Of a DNA stretch of 64,000 nucleotides, positions 17,563-26,358 are shown piece after piece. Below the pieces are notes generated by a model. The model was given only the letters and a program-made list of their open reading frames with translations, searched no databases and had not been told where the DNA came from. This DNA is from Nitrogeniibacter mangrovi (GTDB lineage Bacteria > Pseudomonadota > Gammaproteobacteria > Burkholderiales > Rhodocyclaceae): positions 434,001 through 498,000 of the forward strand of contig NZ_CP048836.1 of NCBI RefSeq assembly GCF_010983895.1, given 5' to 3'. Each line of letters starts with the position of its first letter. Position 1 is the first letter of the stretch. Both the position numbers and the translations under genes were made by a program.

Positions 17563-18016
17563 GGGCACCCCAGGTGGTGAACAGGGCGTGGACGGCGGCG
17601 GCGTCGGTGGCGTGGGCCACGCGGTCCCGGAATTCGCCGTCACTGAACAGCTGCGCCAATTCCGAGAGCAGCTGCAGGTGTTGTTCGGTGGCCTGTTCCG
17701 GCACCAGCAGGACAAACAGCAGGCTGACCGGTTTGCCGTCGGGCGCATCGAAGGCGATGGGCGTGCTCAGGCGAATGACGGCGCCGGTGGCTTCCTTGAG
17801 CCCCTTGATGCGGCCATGGGGAATGGCGACGCCCTGGCCAAGGCCGGTCGAACCGAGGCGCTCGCGCGCGAACAGGCTGTCAAAGACCGTGCTGCGGGCG
17901 ATGTCCTGGTTGTTTTCGAAGATGAGTCCGGCCTGCTCGAACACCCGCTTCTTGCTGCTGGCTTCGAGGTCGACGAGGACGTTTTCGGGGGAAAGGAGGG
18001 AGGCGATGAGGTTCAT
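17531..18016 (-). CDS. ptsN: nitrogen-related PTS EIIA component
   Basis: This 161-residue EIIA-Ntr domain has the active-site histidine in GVAIPHGRIKG (about residue 66) and the LLFVLLVPE strand. It receives phosphate from NPr/HPr and regulates potassium transport, nitrogen and stress responses by protein contact. The frame is open upstream to 18145, but MNLIASLLSPENV at 18016 matches the family start. It sits between hpf and hprK as in most betaproteobacteria. Confidence 0.93.
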   Translation of the reverse strand: MNLIASLLSPENVLVDLEASSKKRVFEQAGLIFENNQDIARSTVFDSLFARERLGSTGLGQGVAIPHGRIKGLKEATGAVIRLSTPIAFDAPDGKPVSLLFVLLVPEQATEQHLQLLSELAQLFSDGEFRDRVAHATDAAAVHALFTTWGAHAADQRHSAL

Positions 18017-18141
18017 GGAAACGTCTGGCGGCCCTTGTGTCAGGGCCGGATGCTGCCCGACCGGTTGTGCGGGGCAAGTCAATTGAGCTTGGATAGGCGC
18101 ATTATAAACCGGTGCACACGGTCGGGCTGCGAGGGAATCGG

Positions 18142-18465
18142 TCACGATTCGACGCTTTGATGCTTCAGCGCGTCGTGTGCGTGATCCTGCATTTTCTGCT
18201 TGTATTTGAGCACCTGACGGTCGAGCTTGTCGGCCGTGGCGTCGATGGCGGCGTACATGTCTTCATCCTGGCTTTCGGCGAACAGGTCCTTGCCGCGGAC
18301 GTGCAGGGTCACTTCCGCCTTCTGGACCAGCTTTTCCACCGACAGAATGACGTTCACGCTGGTGACGTTGTCGAAGTGGCGGATCACCCGGTCGAGCTTG
18401 GCTTCGACGTAGTCGCGAATGGCGGGCGTGACGTCCACGTGGTGTCCGGTGATATTGAGGTTCAT
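18142..18465 (-). CDS. hpf: ribosome hibernation promoting factor (short form)
   Basis: The 107-residue single-domain protein begins MNLNITGHHVDVTPAIRDYV and has the conserved Lys/Asp-rich helix typical of HPF/YfiA. It binds the 30S subunit in the decoding region and stabilises inactive 70S or 100S ribosomes in stationary phase. AGGAG is eight bases upstream. The gene follows rpoN by 14 bases, so it should be co-transcribed. Confidence 0.95.
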   Translation of the reverse strand: MNLNITGHHVDVTPAIRDYVEAKLDRVIRHFDNVTSVNVILSVEKLVQKAEVTLHVRGKDLFAESQDEDMYAAIDATADKLDRQVLKYKQKMQDHAHDALKHQSVES

Positions 18466-18479
18466 GATCGCTCCTGTTG

Positions 18480-19877
18480 TCAGATCGTCTTGCGTTTGCT
18501 GACCGGCGGGATGTTGAGGGACTCACGGTATTTGGCGACCGTGCGTCGGGCCACAACCATGCCCTGCTGGCCAAGTAAGTCTGCGATTTTGGAATCGGAT
18601 AGGGGTTTCTTGCGGTCTTCGGCGTCCACCAGCTGGCGGATCAGGGCGCGAATGGCGGTGGACGAAGCTGCCCCGCCGGTGTCGGTGGCCACATGACTGC
18701 CGAAGAAATACTTGAACTCCAGTACGCCGCGCGGCGTAGACATGTACTTTTGCGTGGTGACGCGCGAAATGGTCGATTCGTGCAGCTCCAGCTCTTCGGC
18801 GATTTCCCGGAGCGTGAGCGGGCGCATCGCCACCTCTCCATAATCGAAGAACTGCCGCTGTTGGTCAACGATGGCCTGCGCCACCCGCAGGATGGTGTCG
18901 AAGCGCTGCTGGACGTTCTTGATGAGCCATTTGGCTTCCTGCAGCTGACCGCCCAGGTCGCCGTTGTTCCCCCGGTTCTGCTGCAGCAGCTGCGCATACA
19001 GGGCATTGACCTTCAGGCGCGGCATCGCTTCGGGGTTGAGCATGGCGGTCCAGCGACCGCGCAGTTTGCGCACCACCACGTCCGGGATGACATAGCGGGT
19101 GTCGTTGAGCGCGAACGGTGCGCAGGGGCGCGGGCTGAGGCTGCAGATGAGGTGATGGGCGTCGCGCAGCGCGTCTTCGGTGCACTGCAGGTTGCGCCGC
19201 AGGCGCACGAAGTCGCGTTGTGCGAGCAGTTCCAGGTGCTCGGTGACGATGCGCATCGCCAGGTCGCGGGTGTCGCCTTGCGGCAACGCACGCAGCTGCA
19301 GGGCCAGGCACTCGGACGGATTGCGCGCGCCGACGCCCGGCGGGTCGAGGTGTTGGAGGTGATGCAGGGCGATCTGCAGGTCCTCCAGTTCGACTTCGTT
19401 CTCGGCGTCGAACAGCTCCAGCATGTCCTCGAGCGATTGGGTCAAATAGCCGTCGTCGTCGAGCGCTTCGATGAGGATGCGCACCAGGGTTCGATCGCGG
19501 TCGGACATGGGGGTCAGGGCGATCTGCTGGTCCAGGTGTTCCCGCAGGGACACCTGGGCGGCGTGAAAGGACTGGAAGTCGCTGTCCTCGTCGTCGTCCC
19601 GGTTGGTGGTGCTGCCGGAGCCGACGCTGGCCCACTCGGACATCGCCTCGAGGGCTTCACTGCCCCCCTCGGACTCGTTGCTCGCGGTGTCGGTGGCGCT
19701 GTCCTGCTCGCCGGGGCCGCCGTCGTCCTCGCGTTCGAGCAGCGGATTGTCGAGCAGAGCCTTTTCGATCTCCTGGTTCAACTCGATGGTCGACAGCTGC
19801 AGCAGCTTGATGGACTGTTGCAGTTGCGGTGTCAGCGTCAGGTGCTGAGAGAGTTTGAGTTGAAGTGTGGGTTTCAT
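18480..19877 (-). CDS. rpoN: RNA polymerase sigma-54 factor
   Basis: This 465-residue protein has an N-terminal activator-interaction region (LQLKLSQHLTLTPQLQQSIKLLQLS), an acidic region II (about 50-110), core-binding and helix-turn-helix regions, and the RpoN box ARRTVAKYRE near the C-terminus that reads the -24 element. It directs enhancer-dependent transcription of nitrogen and other genes. It is in the conserved lptB-rpoN-hpf-ptsN-hprK order, 15 bases after lptB. Confidence 0.97.
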   Translation of the reverse strand: MKPTLQLKLSQHLTLTPQLQQSIKLLQLSTIELNQEIEKALLDNPLLEREDDGGPGEQDSATDTASNESEGGSEALEAMSEWASVGSGSTTNRDDDEDSDFQSFHAAQVSLREHLDQQIALTPMSDRDRTLVRILIEALDDDGYLTQSLEDMLELFDAENEVELEDLQIALHHLQHLDPPGVGARNPSECLALQLRALPQGDTRDLAMRIVTEHLELLAQRDFVRLRRNLQCTEDALRDAHHLICSLSPRPCAPFALNDTRYVIPDVVVRKLRGRWTAMLNPEAMPRLKVNALYAQLLQQNRGNNGDLGGQLQEAKWLIKNVQQRFDTILRVAQAIVDQQRQFFDYGEVAMRPLTLREIAEELELHESTISRVTTQKYMSTPRGVLEFKYFFGSHVATDTGGAASSTAIRALIRQLVDAEDRKKPLSDSKIADLLGQQGMVVARRTVAKYRESLNIPPVSKRKTI

Positions 19878-19892
19878 GTGAGCAAGGAAGCG

Positions 19893-20615
19893 TCAGAGCC
19901 TGAAATGTTCGCCCAGGTAAACCTGACGCACCTGGTCATTTTGCACGATATCGGACGGCGTGCCACTGGCGAGCACCTCGCCCGAGTTGATGATGAAGGC
20001 GCGTTCGCAAATGCCCAGGGTCTCGCGCACGTTGTGATCGGTGATCAGCACGCCGATGCCGCGGTCCTTGAGGTAGCGGATGATCTTCTGGATATCGAGC
20101 ACCGCGATCGGGTCCACGCCGGCGAAGGGTTCGTCGAGCAGGATCAGCCGCGGCGAGGTGGCCAGGGCCCGGGCGATCTCGCAGCGCCGGCGTTCGCCCC
20201 CCGACAAGGAGATGGCGGTGCTGTCGCGCAGGTGGGCGATGCCCAGCTCCTCGAGCAATTCCTCGAGCTTGGCCTGCTGTGTCTTGCGCGGCAGGCCCTG
20301 CAGTTCGAGCACGGCGAGGATGTTCTCCTCCACCGTGAGCTTGCGGAAGACGCTCATTTCCTGCGGCAGGTAGGACAGACCGAGCTTGGCGCGCGCATGG
20401 ATGGGCAGGTGGGTCAGGCGCGCGTCGTCGAGGGAGATCTCGCCGCCGTCGGCGGCCACCAGACCGACGATCATGTAGAAGCAGGTGGTCTTGCCGGCGC
20501 CGTTGGGGCCCAGCAAGCCCACCACCTCGCCGCTGCCGACGTCGAAGGAGACGTCGTGCACCACGGTGCGGGATTTGTACCGTTTCTGTAATCCGGTGAC
20601 CCTAAGCAGGCTCAT
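19893..20615 (-). CDS. lptB: LPS export ABC transporter ATP-binding protein
   Basis: The 240-residue ABC ATPase has Walker [10 protein letters not shown], signature LSGGERRR and Walker [14 protein letters not shown]. It drives LPS transport with LptF/G and the LptC-A bridge. In many betaproteobacteria lptC and lptA lie directly upstream. Here the upstream gene is recX, whose 3' end overlaps the lptB start by 14 bases, so lptA and lptC must be elsewhere. Confidence 0.95.
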   Translation of the reverse strand: MSLLRVTGLQKRYKSRTVVHDVSFDVGSGEVVGLLGPNGAGKTTCFYMIVGLVAADGGEISLDDARLTHLPIHARAKLGLSYLPQEMSVFRKLTVEENILAVLELQGLPRKTQQAKLEELLEELGIAHLRDSTAISLSGGERRRCEIARALATSPRLILLDEPFAGVDPIAVLDIQKIIRYLKDRGIGVLITDHNVRETLGICERAFIINSGEVLASGTPSDIVQNDQVRQVYLGEHFRL

Positions 20616-21048
20616 CGTCGCAGTCTTTCAGTAGCTTGTGAATCACATCCGCGGCAAAGCCGCGGCCCTGGAGGAAGCGGGCCTGCCGGGCCCATTCCCT
20701 CGCGTCGGCCGGTGCCGTGCCGAACTTCTTGTGCCACACCTGGCGTGCCCGCTCGAGGTCTTCGCCTTCGGTGCTGCCGTGCAGCGCCGCGTCGATGAGG
20801 TGCTCGGCCACGCCCTTCTGTTTCAGCTCCTGGCGCAGGCGCCGGTCGCCTAGCCGGGCCTGGCGGCTGCGCACGTAGCTGTCGGCGAAGCGGGCGTCGG
20901 ACAGCAGGTCGAGCGCCTCGAGTCGGTCGAGGAGCGCCTCGATGCTGTCCGGGTCGGCCTGGGTGCCCAGTTTCCGGGCCAGCTCCGCCCGGCTGTGCTC
21001 CCGCCCCGACAGCAGTCTCAGGGCGCGCGCCTTGAGGGCATCCGACAT
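20602..21048 (-). CDS. recX: regulatory protein RecX
   Basis: The 148-residue helical protein consists of three-helix repeats with the typical [16 protein letters not shown] start, [15 protein letters not shown] and RFLQGRGF segments. RecX blocks RecA filament extension and so moderates recombination and SOS. It follows recA by 11 bases, the usual arrangement. Its end overlaps lptB by 14 bases. Confidence 0.93.
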   Translation of the reverse strand: MSDALKARALRLLSGREHSRAELARKLGTQADPDSIEALLDRLEALDLLSDARFADSYVRSRQARLGDRRLRQELKQKGVAEHLIDAALHGSTEGEDLERARQVWHKKFGTAPADAREWARQARFLQGRGFAADVIHKLLKDCDDEPA

Positions 21049-21059
21049 GGTCCGCCGGA

Positions 21060-22103
<1,044 letters not shown>

Positions 22104-22181
22104 GGGGGAATTCCTCACTGTGTGTTCGATTGGGATTATGGCACAGAGTTTGCAGGACTGTTGCAATCCCGTGCGCCGGTT

Positions 22182-22673
22182 TCATGTGCTTTTATACAGT
22201 ATCACGCGCAGCGCATGAATGACCGTCTGGCGGCGAATGGCCTCGCGATCGCCCTCGAAATGGCAGGTCTCCGCCAGCACCTCCGCGCCCGGCCATGCCC
22301 AGGCCAGGCAGACCGTGCCCACCGGCTTGGCCGGCGAGCCGCCGGTCGGGCCGGCGACGCCCGAGACGGCCACCGCCACGTTCGCTTCGCTGCCGGCCAG
22401 CGCGCCGGCCACCATGGCGCGGACAACCGCTTCGGAGACCGCACCGTGGGTCGCGAGCAGTGCGGGCGGGACGCCGAGCAGACGGGTCTTGGCCGTATTC
22501 GAATAGGTCACGAAGCCGCAATCGAACCAGCCGGAGCTGCCGGGGATGGCGGTGATCGCCTCGGCGATCCAGCCCCCGGTGCACGATTCGGCGGTGCTCA
22601 GGATCCACCCCTTGCGTTCGAGCAACTCGCCGGTGCGGCGGGCCAGGTCGGTCAGTGCATTGTCCATGCTCAC
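22182..22673 (-). CDS. pncC: CinA-family nicotinamide-nucleotide amidohydrolase
   Basis: This 163-residue protein corresponds to the C-terminal domain of CinA: STAESCTGGWIAEAIT, the catalytic Ser/Lys region VTYSNTAKTRLLGVP, and VSGVAGPTGGSPAKPVGTV are all conserved. It deamidates NMN to nicotinic acid mononucleotide, recycling pyridine nucleotides. The start is GTG 22673 (ATG 22667 is possible), three bases after the pgpA stop. It lies just upstream of recA, a widespread arrangement. Confidence 0.92.
   Translation of the reverse strand: MSMDNALTDLARRTGELLERKGWILSTAESCTGGWIAEAITAIPGSSGWFDCGFVTYSNTAKTRLLGVPPALLATHGAVSEAVVRAMVAGALAGSEANVAVAVSGVAGPTGGSPAKPVGTVCLAWAWPGAEVLAETCHFEGDREAIRRQTVIHALRVILYKST
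22184..22219 (-). promoter_or_regulatory. candidate SOS (LexA) operator and promoter of recA
   Basis: On the recA strand 22199-22184 reads CTGT-N8-ACAT, one mismatch from the LexA consensus CTGT-N8-ACAG, with the matching outer TA. It overlaps a possible -10 (TATAAA, 22196-22191) that lies 17 bases from a weak -35 (TTCATG, 22219-22214). A second -10-like box (CATAAT) is at 22140-22135. The site covers the stop region of pncC, so recA can be induced independently of the upstream genes. Confidence 0.6.
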
Positions 22674-22676
22674 GGC

Positions 22677-23171
22677 TCAGGTCTCAAGCCAGCGTGCAGC
22701 CACCGCCAGCACCAGCAGGGTGTAGCCGGCGGCGATGACGTCATCGAGCATGACCCCGAAGCCGCCCTTGACGCGACGGTCGGCCCAGGCGATCGGGGGC
22801 GGCTTGAGGATGTCGAACACCCGGAACAGGGCGAACGCCGCCAGCTGCCAGGCAAGCGTGGGCGGGGTGAAGAACAGCACCAGCCAGAACGGCACCATCT
22901 CGTCCCAGACGATGGCGCCGTGATCCGGCACGCCCAGCGCCCGCCCGGTGCGCTCGGCGGCGATGATGCCGAACACGAAGGCGGTGAGCAGGAACATTAG
23001 GAACACGGCGTCGCCGAGCGGGGCGCGCAGCAACGGATACAGCAGCCAGGCGGCGAGGGTGCCCGCGGTGCCCGGGCCCTTGGGGGCCAGGCCGGAGCCG
23101 AAGCCGAGGGCGACGAAATGAGCCGGATGGGCAAGCAGGAAGCGGACGGTCGGGCGCATGGGGGACGTCAT
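22677..23171 (-). CDS. pgpA: phosphatidylglycerophosphatase A
   Basis: This 164-residue membrane protein has four hydrophobic segments. The catalytic motifs are GFGSGLAPKGPGTAGTL, IVWDEMVPFW (metal-binding DE), DILKPPPI and the final GGFGVMLDDVIAAGY. It dephosphorylates phosphatidylglycerol phosphate to phosphatidylglycerol. A possible promoter, CTGAAT-N17-TATACT, reads toward it from 23215 to 23187, next to a short GGCCGG/CCGGCC hairpin after thiL, so transcription may restart here. Confidence 0.93.
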   Translation of the reverse strand: MTSPMRPTVRFLLAHPAHFVALGFGSGLAPKGPGTAGTLAAWLLYPLLRAPLGDAVFLMFLLTAFVFGIIAAERTGRALGVPDHGAIVWDEMVPFWLVLFFTPPTLAWQLAAFALFRVFDILKPPPIAWADRRVKGGFGVMLDDVIAAGYTLLVLAVAARWLET

Positions 23172-23211
23172 GATGCAATGTGCGCCAGTATAGGCCGGAG
23201 CGCCGGCCGAT

Positions 23212-24180
23212 TCAGCCGCGATCGGCGAAGTGGTCGAAGCCGGCGGCCGTCAGCGCTTCGCGGGCGCCGTCTGCATGCACGAGCACGAGGCCGGCTTCGC
23301 GCTCGGTGAGCTGGCCGATGCGGGTGACCGGCACGCCGGCGGCCCGGCTGGCGTCGAGGATGGCGGGGCGTTGCGCCGCCGGCGCGGCGAACAGCAACTC
23401 GTAGTCGTCGCCGCCGCTGAGGCAGGCGCGCCGGGCGAGCGCCGCGTCGCCGCAGGCGTCGATGAGCGGTGCCACGGGCAGGGCGGGCGCGTCGATGCGG
23501 GCGCCGCAACCGCTGGTCTCGAGAATATGGCCCAGATCCCCGAGCAGGCCGTCGGAGACATCCAGCATGGCGCTGGCCAGGCCGCGCAGGGCCGGGCCGA
23601 GGCGCGTGCGGGGGGTCGGGCGGTGCAACGCGTGCAGGCAGTCGTCGCGCCAGGGCGCGTTCAACGCGATGCCGTCGCGCAGGTGCCACAGGGCCAGTGC
23701 GGCCCGGCCCGGGTGGCCGGAGATCCACAACTCGTCCCCCGGCCGGCCGCCGCTGCGGCGGATCGCCCGGCCGGTGGGCACGGTGCCGAAGATGGTGATG
23801 TTGATGGTGCGCGGGCCGCGGGTGGTGTCGCCGCCGATCAGGTCGATGGCGTAGGCGTCGGCGCACTCGCGCAGGCCGCCGGCGAAGGCGCCGAGCCAGG
23901 GCGCATCGTCGTCGGGCAGGGCGAGGGCCAGCGTGGCCCAGCGTGGCGTCGCGCCCATGGCGGCGATGTCCGAGAGGTTGACGGCAAGGCTCTTCCAGCC
24001 CAGTGCCGCCGGGTCGGTGTCGACGAAGAAGTGGCGGCCCTCGACCAGCATGTCGGTGGACACGGCCAGCTGTTCCCCCGGCGGCACCGTGAGCAGCGCG
24101 GCGTCGTCGCCGCCGCCCAGGTCGGTGTGGTGGACGGGCCAGTGGAAATAGCGGCGGATGAGGTCGAACTCGGAGGTCAT
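23212..24180 (-). CDS. thiL: thiamine-phosphate kinase
   Basis: This 322-residue PurM/ThiL-fold enzyme phosphorylates thiamine monophosphate to the active diphosphate. The N-terminal GGGDDAALL binds Mg-ATP, and STDMLVEGRHF, NLSDIAAMGA, GGDTTRG and DVSDGLLGDLGHI are conserved. The ATG at 24180 was chosen over the very long open frame extending to 24798. In many proteobacteria it follows nusB; here nusB is 8 kb away in the riboflavin operon. It is divergent from the NAGGN operon. Confidence 0.95.
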   Translation of the reverse strand: MTSEFDLIRRYFHWPVHHTDLGGGDDAALLTVPPGEQLAVSTDMLVEGRHFFVDTDPAALGWKSLAVNLSDIAAMGATPRWATLALALPDDDAPWLGAFAGGLRECADAYAIDLIGGDTTRGPRTINITIFGTVPTGRAIRRSGGRPGDELWISGHPGRAALALWHLRDGIALNAPWRDDCLHALHRPTPRTRLGPALRGLASAMLDVSDGLLGDLGHILETSGCGARIDAPALPVAPLIDACGDAALARRACLSGGDDYELLFAAPAAQRPAILDASRAAGVPVTRIGQLTEREAGLVLVHADGAREALTAAGFDHFADRG

Positions 24181-24300
24181 GGTCAGCGTCGCCGGACGGG
24201 ACCGCCAGCATAGCCGCCCGCTGCCCGCTGCGCCACCGCCGTGGCGGTGCCCATGCCAAACGTATTGAAACAGTTTGCACAAAAATATTTTGTTAAAATA
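24181..24300. promoter_or_regulatory. AT-rich divergent promoter region, thiL / NAGGN operon
   Basis: In an otherwise 65-70 percent GC window, 24260-24302 is strongly AT-rich. It contains a perfect dyad ACAAAA-ATA-TTTTGT (24279-24293) followed by TAAAAT (24294-24299), and TTGAAA at 24265. No canonical -35/-10 pair with 16-18 spacing stands out, so the exact promoter is uncertain. The dyad may be an operator or an alternative-sigma element. Position and composition make it the likely start site for the NAGGN operon. Confidence 0.5.
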
Positions 24301-24574
24301 GAACCGTTTGTCCCCCGTGGCGTTCTGTGGCCGGCGCGACTCGGGGGTGTGCGAAGCGCTCTTGGCACGCGTGATGTCGTGCCGGATGGCCATCGGTTGC
24401 GCCTGGTGCGCGGCCCGTGCCCCACGGGGCATCGACTCGTAGTTCGCAACGGCGGAGTAGCCCGACCCGGCGCCTTCGCAGTTCGGTGCCGGGAGACAAC
24501 CCGGCACGAGCGTTTTGCCTCTGGGCTGGCGATGTGCGCCGGCCATGAATCCGGAAACACGACAAGGAGAGGGC
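24301..24574 (+). ncRNA. structured 5' leader of the NAGGN operon (candidate cis-regulatory RNA)
   Basis: This stretch holds no convincing gene. It can form four successive perfect hairpins: CCCCCG/CGGGGG (24312-24317 with 24342-24347), GGCACG/CGTGCC (24364-24369 with 24378-24383), TGCCC/GGGCA with a CACG loop (24418-24431), and the 8-bp GTGCCGGG-AGACAA-CCCGGCAC (24486-24507). The last is followed by GAGCGTTTTG, a weak terminator-like tail, and then the AAGGAGAG ribosome site at 24563-24570. The arrangement suggests an attenuator, riboswitch or translation-controlling leader. I do not recognise a known riboswitch class. GC-rich DNA forms hairpins easily, so comparative evidence is required. 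Confidence 0.4.
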
Positions 24575-26347
24575 ATGTGCGGAATTGCGGGTGAAATCAG
24601 GTTTGACGGGGAGATGCCCGATGCGCAGGCGCTGGCCCGCGTGGTCGAGGCGCAGGCCAAGCGCGGACCTGACGGTGCCGGCATCCACATGCAGCTCGGG
24701 CGGGGCTTCGGCCATCGGCGCCTCAAGATCATGGATCTGTCCGAAGCGGCCCAGCAGCCCATGTTCGACCCTGCCCTGGGGCTGGGCATCGTCTTCAACG
24801 GCGCCGTCTACAACCATCCCGAACTGCATCGCGAGCTCGAAGGGCTCGGCTACCGGTTCTACTCGCACGGTGACACCGAAGTCCTGCTCAAGGCCTATCA
24901 CGCCTGGGGGCCGGACTTCGTCAAGCGCCTCAACGGCATGTTCGCCTTCGCCATCTGGGAGCGCGATTCGGGCCGCGTGCTGTTCGGTCGCGACCGCCTT
25001 GGCATCAAGCCGTTCTACTACGCGGAGGTCGAGGGCGCGCTGCGCTTCGCCTCTTCCCTGCCGGCGCTGATCAAGGCCGGTGGCGTCGATACCGGCATCG
25101 ATCCGGTGGCACTCAACAGCTACCTGTCCTTCCACGCCGTGGTGCCGGCGCCCCATACGCTGCTGCGCGGCGTGCGCAAGCTGCCGCCGGGGCATCTCAT
25201 GGAAGTGGCGCCGGACGGCACGCGCAAGACGCATTGCTTCTGGACCCTGCAGGCGCAGCGTAGCGCCGAGGACGAATCGCGCAGTTTCGAAGACTGGCGC
25301 GAGATGCTGCTCGAAGAGTTGCGCGCGGCGGTCCGGCGTCGTCTGGTGGCCGACGTGCCGGTCGGCGCGCTGCTTTCCGGCGGTGTCGACTCCAGCCTCA
25401 TCGTCGGCCTCATGGCCGAAGCCGGGGTGACCGATCTGCACACCTACAACGTGGGTTTCGAGGATGTGGGCGGCGAGAAGGGCAACGAGTTCGAATACGC
25501 CCAGATCGTGGCCGATGCCTTCGGCACCCAGCATGAACGCATCTTCGTGCCCGAGAAGGAGCTGCTCACCCGGCTGCCCGAGGCCGTCGCCGCCATGAAC
25601 GAGCCCATGGTCAGTCACGACTGCATCGGCTTCTACCTGCTGTCGGAGGCGGTGGCGCGGCGCACCAAGGTGGTCCAGAGCGGGCAGGGCGCGGACGAGG
25701 TATTCGGCGGCTATCACTGGTACCCGAAGCTCGACGGCAGCGCCGATCCGGTGACCGACTACCTCGCCGCCTTCCGCGACCGCGATCACGCCGAATACCT
25801 GGCGCTGGTCACCCCGGCCTACCATGCCGAGGATTTCAGCGGCCGCTTCGTGGCCGAGCATTTCGCCCAGCCGGGCGCGGACGATCCCGTCGACAAGGCC
25901 CTGCGCCTGGACACCACCATCATGCTCGTCGATGACCCGGTCAAGCGGGTCGACAGCATGACCATGGCCTTCGGTCTGGAGGCGCGGGTGCCCTTCCTCG
26001 ATCACGAACTGGTCGAGTTCGCCGCCCGTATTCCGGCGCGCCACAAGCTGGCCCACGGCGGCAAGGGCGTGCTCAAGGAGGCCGCGCGCAAGGTGATTCC
26101 CTCGGCGGTCATCGACCGGCCCAAGGGTTACTTTCCGGTGCCGGCGCTCAAGTATCTGCAGGGCTCGGTGCTCGACACCGTGCGCGATGCCCTGCACAGC
26201 CGCGCGGCGCGCGAGCGCGACCTGTTCAACACCGCCGAGGTGGATCGCTTCCTGGCCGCGCCGGGTGAGCACATCACGCCCCTGCGCGGTTCCAAACTCT
26301 GGCAACTAGGGCTACTCGAATGGTGGCTGCAGACACATCTCTCCTGA
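24575..26347 (+). CDS. asnO: N-acetylglutaminylglutamine amidotransferase (asparagine synthetase-like)
   Basis: This 590-residue class II glutamine amidotransferase starts MCGIAGE, so Cys2 becomes the N-terminal nucleophile after Met removal. The N-terminal glutaminase domain (RGPDGAG, FNGAVYNH, SHGDTEVLL) is followed by an ATP-pyrophosphatase domain with LLSGGVDSS (about residue 268) and SGQGADEVFGGY. Next to an Ngg synthetase it is assigned to amidation of the dipeptide in NAGGN synthesis rather than asparagine formation. The ATG at 24575 has a perfect AAGGAGAG upstream; the open frame extends to 24515. NAGGN is a known compatible solute of Pseudomonas and Sinorhizobium. Confidence 0.9.
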   Translation: MCGIAGEIRFDGEMPDAQALARVVEAQAKRGPDGAGIHMQLGRGFGHRRLKIMDLSEAAQQPMFDPALGLGIVFNGAVYNHPELHRELEGLGYRFYSHGDTEVLLKAYHAWGPDFVKRLNGMFAFAIWERDSGRVLFGRDRLGIKPFYYAEVEGALRFASSLPALIKAGGVDTGIDPVALNSYLSFHAVVPAPHTLLRGVRKLPPGHLMEVAPDGTRKTHCFWTLQAQRSAEDESRSFEDWREMLLEELRAAVRRRLVADVPVGALLSGGVDSSLIVGLMAEAGVTDLHTYNVGFEDVGGEKGNEFEYAQIVADAFGTQHERIFVPEKELLTRLPEAVAAMNEPMVSHDCIGFYLLSEAVARRTKVVQSGQGADEVFGGYHWYPKLDGSADPVTDYLAAFRDRDHAEYLALVTPAYHAEDFSGRFVAEHFAQPGADDPVDKALRLDTTIMLVDDPVKRVDSMTMAFGLEARVPFLDHELVEFAARIPARHKLAHGGKGVLKEAARKVIPSAVIDRPKGYFPVPALKYLQGSVLDTVRDALHSRAARERDLFNTAEVDRFLAAPGEHITPLRGSKLWQLGLLEWWLQTHLS

Positions 26348-26358
26348 GCGATACAAAA

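Noticed and set aside
24363-24383. sigma-54 promoter in the NAGGN leader
   Set aside because: TGGCACG is present but no TTGC element follows at the required spacing; the stretch is better explained as a hairpin stem.
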